Part shown: piece by piece, positions 1 to 8,107 of the stretch
How the letters are laid out: each line of letters begins with the position of its first letter
How positions within the stretch are numbered: position 1 is the stretch's first letter
Source: Flavobacteriaceae bacterium UBA7684
Lineage (GTDB): Bacteria; Bacteroidota; Bacteroidia; Flavobacteriales; Flavobacteriaceae
Reading direction: 5' to 3'
Assembly (NCBI GenBank): GCA_002482885.1
Contig: DLGW01000009.1
Span: forward strand, 1 to 62,164
Length of the DNA stretch: 62,164 nt
Notes under the pieces: model-generated
What the model saw: the letters and a program-made list of their open reading frames with translations, nothing else
Database searches by the model: none
What the model was told of the DNA's origin: nothing
Made by a program: the position numbers and the translations under genes

Positions 1-40
1 TCACTCCACTACCTCATCATTCTCTCTCTCAAAGCGGTGG

Positions 41-71
41 CAAAAGTAGTAATCTTTTTATAAATCACAAA
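41..71 (-). promoter_or_regulatory. Leftward promoter (second of a tandem pair)
   Basis: Read on the minus strand, TTTG (68-71), 19 bp and TACTTTTG (41-48) match the Bacteroidetes sigma consensus TTTG-N~19-TAnnTTTG. It points out of the left edge, so the gene it drives is not visible. The sequence just after it (CCACCGCTTTGAGAG on the minus strand) resembles that after the upstream partner at 151-183, so the pair may be a duplicated strong promoter. Confidence 0.55.
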
Positions 72-150
72 TGTTTTTGCGCTTTTTTTTAAAAGATTAT
101 TTTTAATGAACTTTTTCCCTCGCAGTTAATATCTCTCCCGCTTGGGGTGG

Positions 151-183
151 CAAATATAACAACCCTTTTTATTCCTTTCCAAA
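151..183 (-). promoter_or_regulatory. Leftward promoter (first of a tandem pair)
   Basis: On the minus strand TTTG (180-183), 21 bp and TATATTTG (151-158) form a Bacteroidetes promoter pointing left. Positions 1-320 hold this pair and no ORF I can support. The remaining stretch up to the plus-strand gene at 321 is AT-rich without a recognisable element. Confidence 0.55.
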
Positions 184-320
184 TCTTTTTAAACCTTTTT
201 TATATAAATGTTGTAAGTGACTAATAACAAACAATATACTACTACACTAGAATCTTTTTATCTTAAAAATCCCTTGATATATAGACAAAAAAAGTAGATT
301 TGTTGTTCTAAAAATAGGTT

Positions 321-1409
321 ATGGAACATAAAATTATTGCTAAAGGAATACTAAGAGCGTTATTTATTACCATTAGTGTTGCTTTGTTGGTTTGGTTTTT
401 ACTTGCCATAAAAATGGTTATCGTATATATAGTGTTGGCTGGAATTTTCACTTTGATGGGAAAACCGCTGGTTTCTTTATTGCATCTTAAACTAAAATTC
501 CATAAAACTGTAGCGGCTGTTTTTACCTTGTTTATATTTTTAGTTTTATTATCTAGCTTATTTTATTTATTGATTCCATTATTTATTGAACAGGGAAAAA
601 ACCTTTCTTTTTTAAATGAAGATTATTTTAAGCAGAATACCTATATACTAATTCAAGAAACCAATTCTTTTTTAAAAGATAAAGGAATTAATTTAGAAGA
701 TTATCTATCTAATGTAAACCTATTTTCTGTTTTCAACTTTGATTCTTTTAAAACAATACTGAATTCAGTTATTAATATTTTTAGTCAAATTACGATTGGC
801 ATCTTCTCTACTTTATTTATCACCTTTTTTTTATTAAAGGAAAACAACATTCTAAATCAACTGGTTCACACCGTAGTTAATGAAAAGCATCAACAAAATG
901 CATTGAATTCTGCTATTGCTATAAAACAAATGTTGTCTAGATACTTCATTGGTTTGCTGATTCAGATCGGAATTCTATTTATTTTTTATTGGATAACTTT
1001 AAATGTTTTAAATGTTCCTAATGCATCTGTTATTGCTTTATTATGCGCGCTGTTAAATCTGATTCCTTATGTTGGTCCTTTAATTGGTATATTTTTAATA
1101 CTTACGCTTTCTTTAACAGGAATTATCGGTTTGGATTTTGACACCGTTTTGGTTCCTACAGGTATATACATTATAATATGGTACGGAATTGCTCAGTTGA
1201 TTGATAATTTTATTTGCCAACCTTTGATTTATTCTAAGAGTTCTAAATCACATCCTTTAGAAATTTTTATGGTGATTTTGATTTTTGGATTTATAACTGG
1301 TATTTTAGGAATGATTATAGCCGTTCCTTTATACACGTCTATTAAAATCATTGCTAAAGAATTTTTTACAGACAATAAAATTGTTAAATATCTTACCAAA
1401 AGTTTTTAA
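321..1409 (+). CDS. AI-2E family transporter (PerM/YdiK-like membrane protein)
   Basis: Integral membrane protein of 362 residues, the usual length for the AI-2E exporter/PerM family. Hydrophobic segments lie at about 10-45, 60-90, 150-175 and 205-345. The family hallmark NLIPYVGP is present at about 247-254, preceded by a PNASVIALL stretch. Members export small molecules or ions; the substrate cannot be told from sequence. The ATG follows an AT-rich leader. The stop TAA shares its last A with the ATG of the methyltransferase gene, so the two are probably translationally coupled. Family assignment is firm, function is not. Confidence 0.85.
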   Translation: MEHKIIAKGILRALFITISVALLVWFLLAIKMVIVYIVLAGIFTLMGKPLVSLLHLKLKFHKTVAAVFTLFIFLVLLSSLFYLLIPLFIEQGKNLSFLNEDYFKQNTYILIQETNSFLKDKGINLEDYLSNVNLFSVFNFDSFKTILNSVINIFSQITIGIFSTLFITFFLLKENNILNQLVHTVVNEKHQQNALNSAIAIKQMLSRYFIGLLIQIGILFIFYWITLNVLNVPNASVIALLCALLNLIPYVGPLIGIFLILTLSLTGIIGLDFDTVLVPTGIYIIIWYGIAQLIDNFICQPLIYSKSSKSHPLEIFMVILIFGFITGILGMIIAVPLYTSIKIIAKEFFTDNKIVKYLTKSF

Positions 1410-2590
1410 TGAACTTACCTTATTTATTATCGGATGCTGTTCAGCAATTCATTCAACAATATTTTGAAGAAAACATCAATACCCTTTCTTTAAAGTATGG
1501 AAGTAAAATGGAGTATTGGAACAGCATTGCTTATCAACTAACTGGTAAAAAAAAGGCAAAAAGCAAAATTCCAACTTGGTTCAACACTCCTTATATAGTA
1601 TATCCAGAAAATGTAAGTATTGAACAGTGTTCTTCGGAACCTACTGCTTTATATAAATCAGAATTGGTTAATGGGAAAAGCTTAATTGATTTAACAGGAG
1701 GTTTAGGAGTTGATGATTATTATTTTGCCAAAAAAATTTCAGAAGTTTTTCATTGCGAATTAAATGAAGAACTTCGTACTATTGTGCAACACAATTATAA
1801 ACAACTGAAGGTTTTTAATATTACTTGCATTCATCAAGACAGTGAGTTATATTTAAAAAACACAAACCGCAATTGGGATTGGATTTACATTGACCCATCT
1901 CGAAGAGATACAGCTAAAAACAAAGTCTTTTTATTAGAAGATTGTTCACCTAACGTAGTTGATCAATTAAACGAATATTTAAAATACACCAACAAATTAT
2001 TAATCAAAGTAGCACCTTTACTAGATATTCAATCAGGAATTCAAGCCTTACAATACATTAAACGCATACACATAGTAGCTTTAGAAAACGAAGTCAAAGA
2101 ATTACTTTGGGAAATTGAAAAAGGATATGAAAAGGATATTGAAATTGTAGCCGTAAATCTAAAATCCAATCAAAAAGATGTTTTTACTTTTCATTGGAAT
2201 GAACAAAAAAATAAAAGCTGCCCTATTGGACAGCCTTTAAGTTACTTATATGAACCCAATGCGGCTATTATGAAATCGGGGGGATTTACCGCTGTTGCCA
2301 ACACTTTTAATCTTATTAAACTGCATCCCCATTCTCATTTATATACTTCTAATGAAAAAATTAGTTTTCATGGTCGGGTTTTTAAAATTGTAGATCAATT
2401 TTATTATAAAAAAAAGGAAATGGAAACCAAACTAAAAAACACCAAAATCAATTTAAGTACTCGGAATTTTCCAGAAACTGTTAACGAATTAAAATCTAAA
2501 TGGAAAATTAACGATGGTGGTCATCAATATTGTTTTATGACAACCAACCATCTGAATGAAAAAATTGTATTGATAGGTGAAAAAGTCTAA
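1409..2590 (+). CDS. THUMP-like domain class I SAM-dependent methyltransferase
   Basis: Protein of 393 residues. SAM-binding motif I is DLTGGLGVD at about 94-102, and a catalytic-type DPSRRD motif (162-167) stands where N6-adenine and RNA methyltransferases carry DPP[YF]. The C-terminal third corresponds to the THUMP-like region of this Bacteroidetes family, suggesting an RNA substrate (rRNA or tRNA). That is inferred from the domain; no substrate is known to me. The start overlaps the preceding stop as TAATG. The gene converges tail to tail with the DUF2911 gene with no intergenic base, so no separate terminator fits between them. Confidence 0.8.
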   Translation: MNLPYLLSDAVQQFIQQYFEENINTLSLKYGSKMEYWNSIAYQLTGKKKAKSKIPTWFNTPYIVYPENVSIEQCSSEPTALYKSELVNGKSLIDLTGGLGVDDYYFAKKISEVFHCELNEELRTIVQHNYKQLKVFNITCIHQDSELYLKNTNRNWDWIYIDPSRRDTAKNKVFLLEDCSPNVVDQLNEYLKYTNKLLIKVAPLLDIQSGIQALQYIKRIHIVALENEVKELLWEIEKGYEKDIEIVAVNLKSNQKDVFTFHWNEQKNKSCPIGQPLSYLYEPNAAIMKSGGFTAVANTFNLIKLHPHSHLYTSNEKISFHGRVFKIVDQFYYKKKEMETKLKNTKINLSTRNFPETVNELKSKWKINDGGHQYCFMTTNHLNEKIVLIGEKV

Positions 2591-3433
2591 TTATTTTTTA
2601 CTCCAATCATTAATAGAATCCGCATTTAATTTAACGTAATCGGAATTATTGGCTTTTTGAGCCGATTCCAAAGAGCGCTTTGCGGTTTCTAAAGCATTCT
2701 TTTTATCACCTAAACGGTGGTGTAACAATGCTTTTAATCTTAAAAACCAAAAAGCATCTTCACCTTTGATTTCAATGGCTTTATTAACCCAAGACAACGC
2801 TTTTTGACTATCCTTGTTCGATTGATAATAGTATTGAGCCGCTGCAAAATAATCTTCTGCCGAAGGCCCATTCATAACTGTTTGGATATTATTCATCACT
2901 ACTTTATCGGTAGGCACTTCGAATTTAATAACCACTTTAGTTTTTTCCCACAATAATTCTAATTGAGCCGACTCATTACTGATTGAGGCAATATTAATGG
3001 TAAAAGTTTCGGTAAAATCATTTACCAATTCAGGATTTATAATTGTTTTTAACAACACTTTGGTTTCATCCCATTCCTTAGGTACTCCCCAATTATTCGT
3101 ATCGTTATAAAAAATCACTTCCCAATTATTATGATTGGGGATGGTATACAATGCGTAATGACCTTTAGGTAAAGTTTTACCTGCAATCACTACATCATCC
3201 GAAAAAGTAACTATTGTATTGGCATTAGCTCCTGTTCTCCATAATTTTCCAAAAGAAACCAATTCTCCGAAAACTTCACGTCCACGAGCGCTTGGCCTGG
3301 AATAATCTACTTCTACCTGTGTTAAACCCACCTCTTGCTTAATAATTCCACGCGGACTCGCTTGTGGTGCTTTAATTTGAGCTTGTACAGCTCCAAAAAT
3401 CAATAAAAACAGAACAATTAATTGCTTTTTCAT
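2591..3433 (-). CDS. Secreted DUF2911 domain protein
   Basis: 280 residues with a cleavable signal peptide (about 1-18, ending VQA). The DUF2911 block follows: the conserved SPRGIIKQEVGLTQVEVDYSRPSARGR region is visible at about 26-52, then WRTGANANT and a lysine-rich lipocalin-like beta region. Residues ~190-275 add two TPR-like helical repeats. DUF2911 is a Bacteroidetes extracytoplasmic family of unknown function. A minus-strand promoter element TACTTTTG lies at 3468-3475, about 35 bp upstream of the ATG. Confidence 0.85.
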   Translation of the reverse strand: MKKQLIVLFLLIFGAVQAQIKAPQASPRGIIKQEVGLTQVEVDYSRPSARGREVFGELVSFGKLWRTGANANTIVTFSDDVVIAGKTLPKGHYALYTIPNHNNWEVIFYNDTNNWGVPKEWDETKVLLKTIINPELVNDFTETFTINIASISNESAQLELLWEKTKVVIKFEVPTDKVVMNNIQTVMNGPSAEDYFAAAQYYYQSNKDSQKALSWVNKAIEIKGEDAFWFLRLKALLHHRLGDKKNALETAKRSLESAQKANNSDYVKLNADSINDWSKK

Positions 3434-3544
3434 AATACTAAATAAAATTAACGGATAAAACTATTGGCAAAAGTAATGTATAAACACACATATAGTTACC
3501 AAACAAAAGTTAAGTTTGTTTGATTTAAGAATAATAAAAACACC

Positions 3545-4324
3545 ATGGCTTCTAAAATTAGCATACTCGGTTGTGGCTGGCTAGGTTTTCCTTTAGCTCA
3601 ATCCTTAATAAAAAAAAACGAGGTAAAAGGATCTACCACATCTGCTCATAAATTAGATCAATTAATCAAAAATGGAATTACTCCTTTTTTAATTGATTTA
3701 GAGAATCTTACCCAGAACTTATCTGAATTTTTAAATTCAGAAATTTTAATTATTGCTGTTACACCTAAAAGTATTTCTGTATATAAAGAATTAATACTTG
3801 CTATTAAACAATCTACTATTCAAAATGTAATGTTCATCAGTTCTACTTCGGTATATGGAAATCACTCTGTAGAAATCACCGAAGATTTTCCTGTAAAAGA
3901 AAGCACTTTGTCTATTGCCGAAGATTTATTCAGAAAAGAAAAAAAATTCAATACCACCATTATTCGTTTTGCAGGACTTATTGGATACAATAGAAATCCA
4001 AATAATTTTTTTAAAAATGGAAAAAAAATTGACAACCCTTGCGGTGTGGTAAACATGATTCATCAAGACGATTGTATTCGAATTATCGAAGAAATCATTA
4101 GTCAAAACACTTGGGGAGAAACTTTTAACGCTTGTGCAGATACCCATCCAACTCGAAAGGATTTTTACACCCACGCCTATGAGTCTTTTCAACTGCATCC
4201 TATTGAATTCACAAACACCATTACCGAACTAAAACAAATCAGCAATCAAAAACTAAAACAGGTTTTAAATTACGAATTCATACATCCAAATCTGCTCAAA
4301 CTAAATGAAATGCCATTTGATTAG
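3545..4324 (+). CDS. NAD(P)-binding SDR/epimerase family protein (YeeZ-like)
   Basis: 259 residues with an N-terminal Rossmann motif GCGWLG (about 9-14), an IIAVTPKS strand-turn at ~70-77 and SSTSVYG at ~99-105, a form of the catalytic Ser/Tyr region of extended SDR enzymes. It most resembles the atypical SDR group of nucleoside-sugar epimerase-like proteins (YeeZ type). The lysine expected in YxxxK is not where it should be, so catalytic activity is uncertain. It is transcribed alone, divergent from DUF2911, and ends before the terminator shared with rpsA. Confidence 0.75.
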   Translation: MASKISILGCGWLGFPLAQSLIKKNEVKGSTTSAHKLDQLIKNGITPFLIDLENLTQNLSEFLNSEILIIAVTPKSISVYKELILAIKQSTIQNVMFISSTSVYGNHSVEITEDFPVKESTLSIAEDLFRKEKKFNTTIIRFAGLIGYNRNPNNFFKNGKKIDNPCGVVNMIHQDDCIRIIEEIISQNTWGETFNACADTHPTRKDFYTHAYESFQLHPIEFTNTITELKQISNQKLKQVLNYEFIHPNLLKLNEMPFD

Positions 4325-4360
4325 TGTAATAAAATATTTTTAAACAGATTACCCCTAAAC

Positions 4361-4395
4361 AAAAAAGGCCGTCTTTTACAAGACGACCTTTTTTT
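4361..4395. terminator. Bidirectional terminator between the SDR gene and rpsA
   Basis: Inverted repeat AAGGCCGTCTT / AAGACGACCTT with a 4-nt loop, flanked by A6 on the left and T7 on the right. The single C-A mismatch on the plus strand becomes a G-U pair on the minus strand, so the hairpin fits rpsA best but should serve both convergent genes. Confidence 0.8.
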
Positions 4396-4415
4396 ATGAA
4401 TTTGGATAAAGAAAA

Positions 4416-6173
4416 TTATTTCTTTTTAGCGTCCATTTTCTCTTTTAATCCAGCTAATGCTTCGTTATCACCTAAAGTGGTTCTTTCGTTAGCAGCGCTA
4501 GTTGCAGCTTCTACAGCAGCTTTTACATTTTTAGCTTCTTCTTCTTTAAAAGTTGAAGTATGTGAAGCTACTACTCTTTTGAATTCTTTGTTGAATTCAA
4601 TAACTACGAAATCAGCTTTGTCTCCTTTTTTCAATTTGGTTCCGTCTGCTTTTTCTAAGTAACGAGTTGGTATGAAAGCTACGATATCTTCTCCGAATTC
4701 TACAGTAGCACCTTTGTCTACAATTTCAGAAATTTCACCATTGTGAACTTTTCCTAAAGCGAATTCAGTTTCGTATTTATCCCAAGGATTAACGGTAGTT
4801 TGTTTATGACCTAAAGATAATTTACGTCCATCAACATCTAATTCTAATACTGTTACTTCTAATTTGTCTCCTACGTTTACGAAATCTGAAGGATGTTTGA
4901 TTTTCTTAGTCCAAGATAAGTCAGAGATGTAAATTAATCCATCAATTCCCATTTCTAATTCAACAAATACACCAAAATTGGTAAAGTTTCTTACAATTCC
5001 TGTGTGAGTTGAACCTACTGGATATTTAGAAGCAATGTTAGTCCAAGGATCTGGAGTTAATTGTTTAATACCTAATGACATCTTACGATCGTCTCTGTCT
5101 AAAGTTAAAATAACTGCTTCAACTTCATCCCCAACTTTTACGAAATCTTGAGCAGAACGTAAGTGTGTAGACCAAGACATTTCAGAAACGTGGATTAATC
5201 CTTCTACGCCTTCTGCTACTTCAATGAAAGCACCATAATCAGCAATAACAACGATTTTTCCTTTTACTTTATCTCCTACTTTTAAGTCTTTACTTAAAGC
5301 ATCCCAAGGATGAGCGCTTAATTGTTTTAAACCTAATTGGATTCTTGTTTTTTCGTCATCAAAGTCAAGAATTACCACATTTAATTTTTGGTCTAATTCT
5401 AAAACTTCATTTGGATGGTTAATTCTACTCCAAGATAAGTCAGTAATGTGGATTAATCCATCTACTCCTCCTAAATCGATAAATACACCGTAAGAAGTGA
5501 TGTTTTTAACCACACCTTCTAATACTTGACCTTTTTGTAATTGACCAATGATTTCTTTTTTCTGTACCTCGATATCAGCTTCGATAAGCGCTTTGTGAGA
5601 TACAACGATATTTTTGAATTCGTGGTTAATTTTCACCACTTTGAATTCCATATTTTTGTTTACGTATTGATCGTAATCACGGATTGGTTTTACGTCAATT
5701 TGAGAACCTGGTAAAAACGCTTCGATTCCGAAAACGTCTACAATCATACCACCTTTAGTTCTGCATTTTACAAAACCATTAACGATTTCACCAGACTCTT
5801 GAGCAGCAATAACTCTGTCCCATGCTTTAATGGTACGAGCTTTACGGTGAGATAATACTAATTGTCCTGTTTTGTCTTCTCTGATGTCGATTAAAACATC
5901 AACTTTGTCTCCTACTTTTAAACTTGGATTGTAACGAAATTCATTTAGTGAAATAACACCTTCTGATTTTGCGTTGATGTCGATAATCGCTTCACGATCT
6001 GTAATTCTTACTACAGTTCCTTCTACTACATCTTCTTCGTTAGTGGAAATGAAGGTTTTTGTAACTAAATCTTCAAATTCTCTTAGATTTTGTTCATCTA
6101 ATGAATCTATTCCGTCTTCAAAACTTTTCCAGTTAAAATTTGCCAAGTACTCGGCTTGTGATAATTCAGCCAT
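4416..6173 (-). CDS. rpsA: 30S ribosomal protein S1
   Basis: 585 residues with six consecutive S1/OB-fold repeats (about 45-115, 125-195, 210-280, 296-367, 383-453, 468-540), the normal architecture of Bacteroidetes S1. Typical repeat text is GVFIDLGGVDGLIHITDLSW and GAFIEVAEGVEGLIHVSEMSW. S1 brings mRNA to the 30S subunit; in this phylum it matters despite the scarcity of Shine-Dalgarno sites. The C-terminal ~40 residues are Lys/Glu/Ala-rich. It is monocistronic, with a strong promoter at 6297-6326 and a ~120-nt leader. Confidence 0.97.
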   Translation of the reverse strand: MAELSQAEYLANFNWKSFEDGIDSLDEQNLREFEDLVTKTFISTNEEDVVEGTVVRITDREAIIDINAKSEGVISLNEFRYNPSLKVGDKVDVLIDIREDKTGQLVLSHRKARTIKAWDRVIAAQESGEIVNGFVKCRTKGGMIVDVFGIEAFLPGSQIDVKPIRDYDQYVNKNMEFKVVKINHEFKNIVVSHKALIEADIEVQKKEIIGQLQKGQVLEGVVKNITSYGVFIDLGGVDGLIHITDLSWSRINHPNEVLELDQKLNVVILDFDDEKTRIQLGLKQLSAHPWDALSKDLKVGDKVKGKIVVIADYGAFIEVAEGVEGLIHVSEMSWSTHLRSAQDFVKVGDEVEAVILTLDRDDRKMSLGIKQLTPDPWTNIASKYPVGSTHTGIVRNFTNFGVFVELEMGIDGLIYISDLSWTKKIKHPSDFVNVGDKLEVTVLELDVDGRKLSLGHKQTTVNPWDKYETEFALGKVHNGEISEIVDKGATVEFGEDIVAFIPTRYLEKADGTKLKKGDKADFVVIEFNKEFKRVVASHTSTFKEEEAKNVKAAVEAATSAANERTTLGDNEALAGLKEKMDAKKK

Positions 6174-6296
6174 TTGCTGTGTAATAATTTGTATTCTGAT
6201 TACTTTGAGTTTCTGGAGTGCGATAAATAAACAGAAGTGTTTATAGTTAAATTTTTTAAGCCTTTAAAGGAAACTCTACTCGCCAAAAAAGGTGTG

Positions 6297-6326
6297 CAAA
6301 TGTAGTATATTAATTTGATTTTCAAA
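6297..6326 (-). promoter_or_regulatory. rpsA promoter
   Basis: Minus-strand TTTG (6323-6326), 18 bp and TACATTTG (6297-6304) match the Bacteroidetes consensus. It lies ~125 bp upstream of the rpsA ATG, leaving a leader long enough for autoregulation, although I see no clear structure in it. Confidence 0.75.
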
Positions 6327-6405
6327 ACGTTTACCTTAGAATAGTTGTTAATTTTTTAAGATATTTTTAAGACCTTAAAGCCGTGTTTATTTAAATCGAA
6401 GAGTT

Positions 6406-6413
6406 TATATTTG
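6406..6413 (+). promoter_or_regulatory. -7 box of the OmpA-lipoprotein gene
   Basis: TATATTTG, followed by CG, 36 bp upstream of the ATG at 6450. No good TTTG is found ~19 bp upstream, so only the -7 element is called. Confidence 0.6.
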
Positions 6414-6449
6414 CGAAACAAACCTAAAAGTTATTAAACCGATACTATT

Positions 6450-7283
6450 ATGAGAAAGTTAGCCATTGCCTTATCCGCCGTGATTTTACTAGCCTCGTGC
6501 GGAAGCAAAAAAAAGATTGCTGCCTTAGAAGCTAAAAACAAAGAAGTTCAAGATTTATTAAATACAGCTACCGTTAAATTAAACACCTGCTTAGCAGAGA
6601 AAGATTTAATGAACAATCAAATATCTTATTTAAAAAGCAATAATGAATCCTTAAAAAATAGTTTAGAAAATGTAACTATTTTATCTTCTAAAGGCGCTTC
6701 AAGTTTAGAAAAAACCTTAGAAAGCATTAAAGAAAAAGATTTAAAAATTACTCGTTTACAAGACGCCGTTACCAGAAAAGATTCCATGACTATTGCTTTA
6801 GTATCTAGCTTAAAAAGCGCGGTGGGTATTGATGATCCAGACATCGAAGTAAATGTTGAAAAAGGCGTAGTATTTATTTCCATTGCCGATAAATTATTAT
6901 TTAAAAGCGGCAGCTATGAAATTAGCGACAGAGCCAGAACCATTTTAGGCAAAGTAGCCAAAGTAGTAAACAGCAAACCTGATTTTGAATGTATGGTAGA
7001 AGGACACACCGACAGCGTTCCCTACAACGGAGGAAATGGCGTGTTAATTGACAACTGGGATTTAAGTGCTAAACGCGCCACAGCAGTAATCAGAGTATTA
7101 CAAAAAGAACACAAAGTAAACCCTAAACAATTAATTGCAGCGGGTAGAGCAGAATTTGTTCCTTTAACAGATAACAGCACCGCAGAAAATCGTTCTAAAA
7201 ACAGAAGAACTCGTGTAATTGTACTTCCTAAAATTGATCAGTTTTACGATATGATTGAAAAAGAAATGAAAGGACAAAAATAA
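6450..7283 (+). CDS. OmpA-family peptidoglycan-binding outer-membrane lipoprotein
   Basis: 277 residues. The signal peptide ends in the lipobox LASC (Cys17), so the mature protein is lipidated. Residues ~25-110 form a long coiled coil. The C-terminal OmpA/MotB domain (about 135-265) carries the peptidoglycan-binding signature VEGHTDSVPYNG, then ...AxRATAVIRVL and NRRTRVIVLP. It would tether the outer membrane to the wall, like Pal. It is monocistronic, with a -7 box at 6406-6413 and a strong terminator downstream. Confidence 0.9.
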   Translation: MRKLAIALSAVILLASCGSKKKIAALEAKNKEVQDLLNTATVKLNTCLAEKDLMNNQISYLKSNNESLKNSLENVTILSSKGASSLEKTLESIKEKDLKITRLQDAVTRKDSMTIALVSSLKSAVGIDDPDIEVNVEKGVVFISIADKLLFKSGSYEISDRARTILGKVAKVVNSKPDFECMVEGHTDSVPYNGGNGVLIDNWDLSAKRATAVIRVLQKEHKVNPKQLIAAGRAEFVPLTDNSTAENRSKNRRTRVIVLPKIDQFYDMIEKEMKGQK

Positions 7284-7306
7284 TCTTGGGTGTGTCACCC
7301 AAAACC

Positions 7307-7344
7307 AAAAAGCCCTATGCACGTTACGTTCATAGGGCTTTTTA
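7307..7344 (+). terminator. Rho-independent terminator after the OmpA lipoprotein
   Basis: Perfect 13-bp stem AAAAAGCCCTATG / CATAGGGCTTTTT with an 11-nt loop and a T run. A smaller hairpin TTGGGTG-TGT-CACCCAA precedes it at about 7286-7302. The A run on the left makes it potentially bidirectional. Confidence 0.85.
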
Positions 7345-7487
7345 GTTTTAGGCGTCGGGCTCTTTGCGCTACAATGGTAGCTAGCGGCGATCCCTCACAC
7401 GGGGTTTTGGGTATTTAGATTTTGGGTTCTTGAGTGAAAGTTTTTAGGTAAACTTGTAATAGCCTGCCCGCCTAGGCGGGAAACACC
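7345..7487. repeat. Intergenic repeat region with CCCGCCTAGGCGGG palindrome
   Basis: No ORF. It contains a GCTAC-AAT-GGTAGC hairpin (about 7369-7382), a G/T-rich TTTTGGGTATTTAG stretch, and the 14-bp perfect palindrome CCCGCCTAGGCGGG (7465-7478). The palindrome sits in a ~28-bp context (GCCTG...AAACACCC) that recurs at about 55603-55631. Recurrence in two unrelated gaps marks a dispersed repeat. Confidence 0.6.
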
Positions 7488-8090
7488 CTAAAAATATACT
7501 GGATTAACCAACAATTTATCGGCTAAATCTTCTACTTTTTGAGTGTTTTTAGAAGCAAAAAACAATTGTTGCATTTTAGGCGCTACGGTAGATATTCTGC
7601 TGATAACAGGTTCGTTTCTTTCTTTAATCAATAACTCTAAATCATCTACCACATACATTTTAAGTTGATTGACATCGTAACCTGCGGAAACTAATAAGGC
7701 ATTTAATTTTTTAGGCGTACCAATGATCACGTCTATCCCTTCGGATATTTCATTTTTTTCTTCGTCAATATCTCGGTAATCCGCCACAGGATAGACTCTT
7801 AAATCGGTATTTCTGCCCAATATCTTAAATAACTCAGTAGTTTTTTCTAAACGGTCGCGATCAGCAACCATAATTAAAGCGCGTGGAGATTGTTCAAAAG
7901 CTTTTTCTAGTTTTTGAATAACCGATAAAACAATCAAAGTAGTTTTTCCTGAATTTTCGGGTGCAATCACCAAACAATCTACTCCACTTTTTATAGTGGA
8001 AAAAGTATTGCGTTGTAATTCATTGGCTTCTTGAATTCCCGATTGTATAATAGCCTCTTCTAAAGAGGGATTCATTTTTTTTAAGAACAA
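7488..8090 (-). CDS. Stand-alone degenerate DEAD-box RecA1-like domain protein
   Basis: 200 residues, about half a helicase. Motif I is intact (APENSGKTT, about 43-51), motif Ib is reduced to GTPKKL, and motif II reads VDDLEL instead of VLDEAD. The second RecA domain with motifs IV-VI is absent. It therefore probably binds nucleotide but is unlikely to unwind RNA alone. The following base context shows no frameshifted C-terminal half, so it looks like a genuine short protein rather than a truncated one. It lies 17 bp downstream of the acyl-CoA dehydrogenase stop-start junction on the same strand and may be cotranscribed. Confidence 0.75.
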   Translation of the reverse strand: MFLKKMNPSLEEAIIQSGIQEANELQRNTFSTIKSGVDCLVIAPENSGKTTLIVLSVIQKLEKAFEQSPRALIMVADRDRLEKTTELFKILGRNTDLRVYPVADYRDIDEEKNEISEGIDVIIGTPKKLNALLVSAGYDVNQLKMYVVDDLELLIKERNEPVISRISTVAPKMQQLFFASKNTQKVEDLADKLLVNPVYF

Positions 8091-8107
8091 AGTCGTGGAT
8101 TTAAAAT

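Noticed and set aside
3862..4198. Two minus-strand ORFs (64 and 90 codons) in the SDR gene
   Set aside because: Overlapping shadows of a gene with a clear Rossmann motif.
5974..6246. 90-codon plus-strand ORF over the 5' end of rpsA
   Set aside because: Antisense to the conserved first S1 domain, with the Ser-rich composition usual for shadows of acidic genes.
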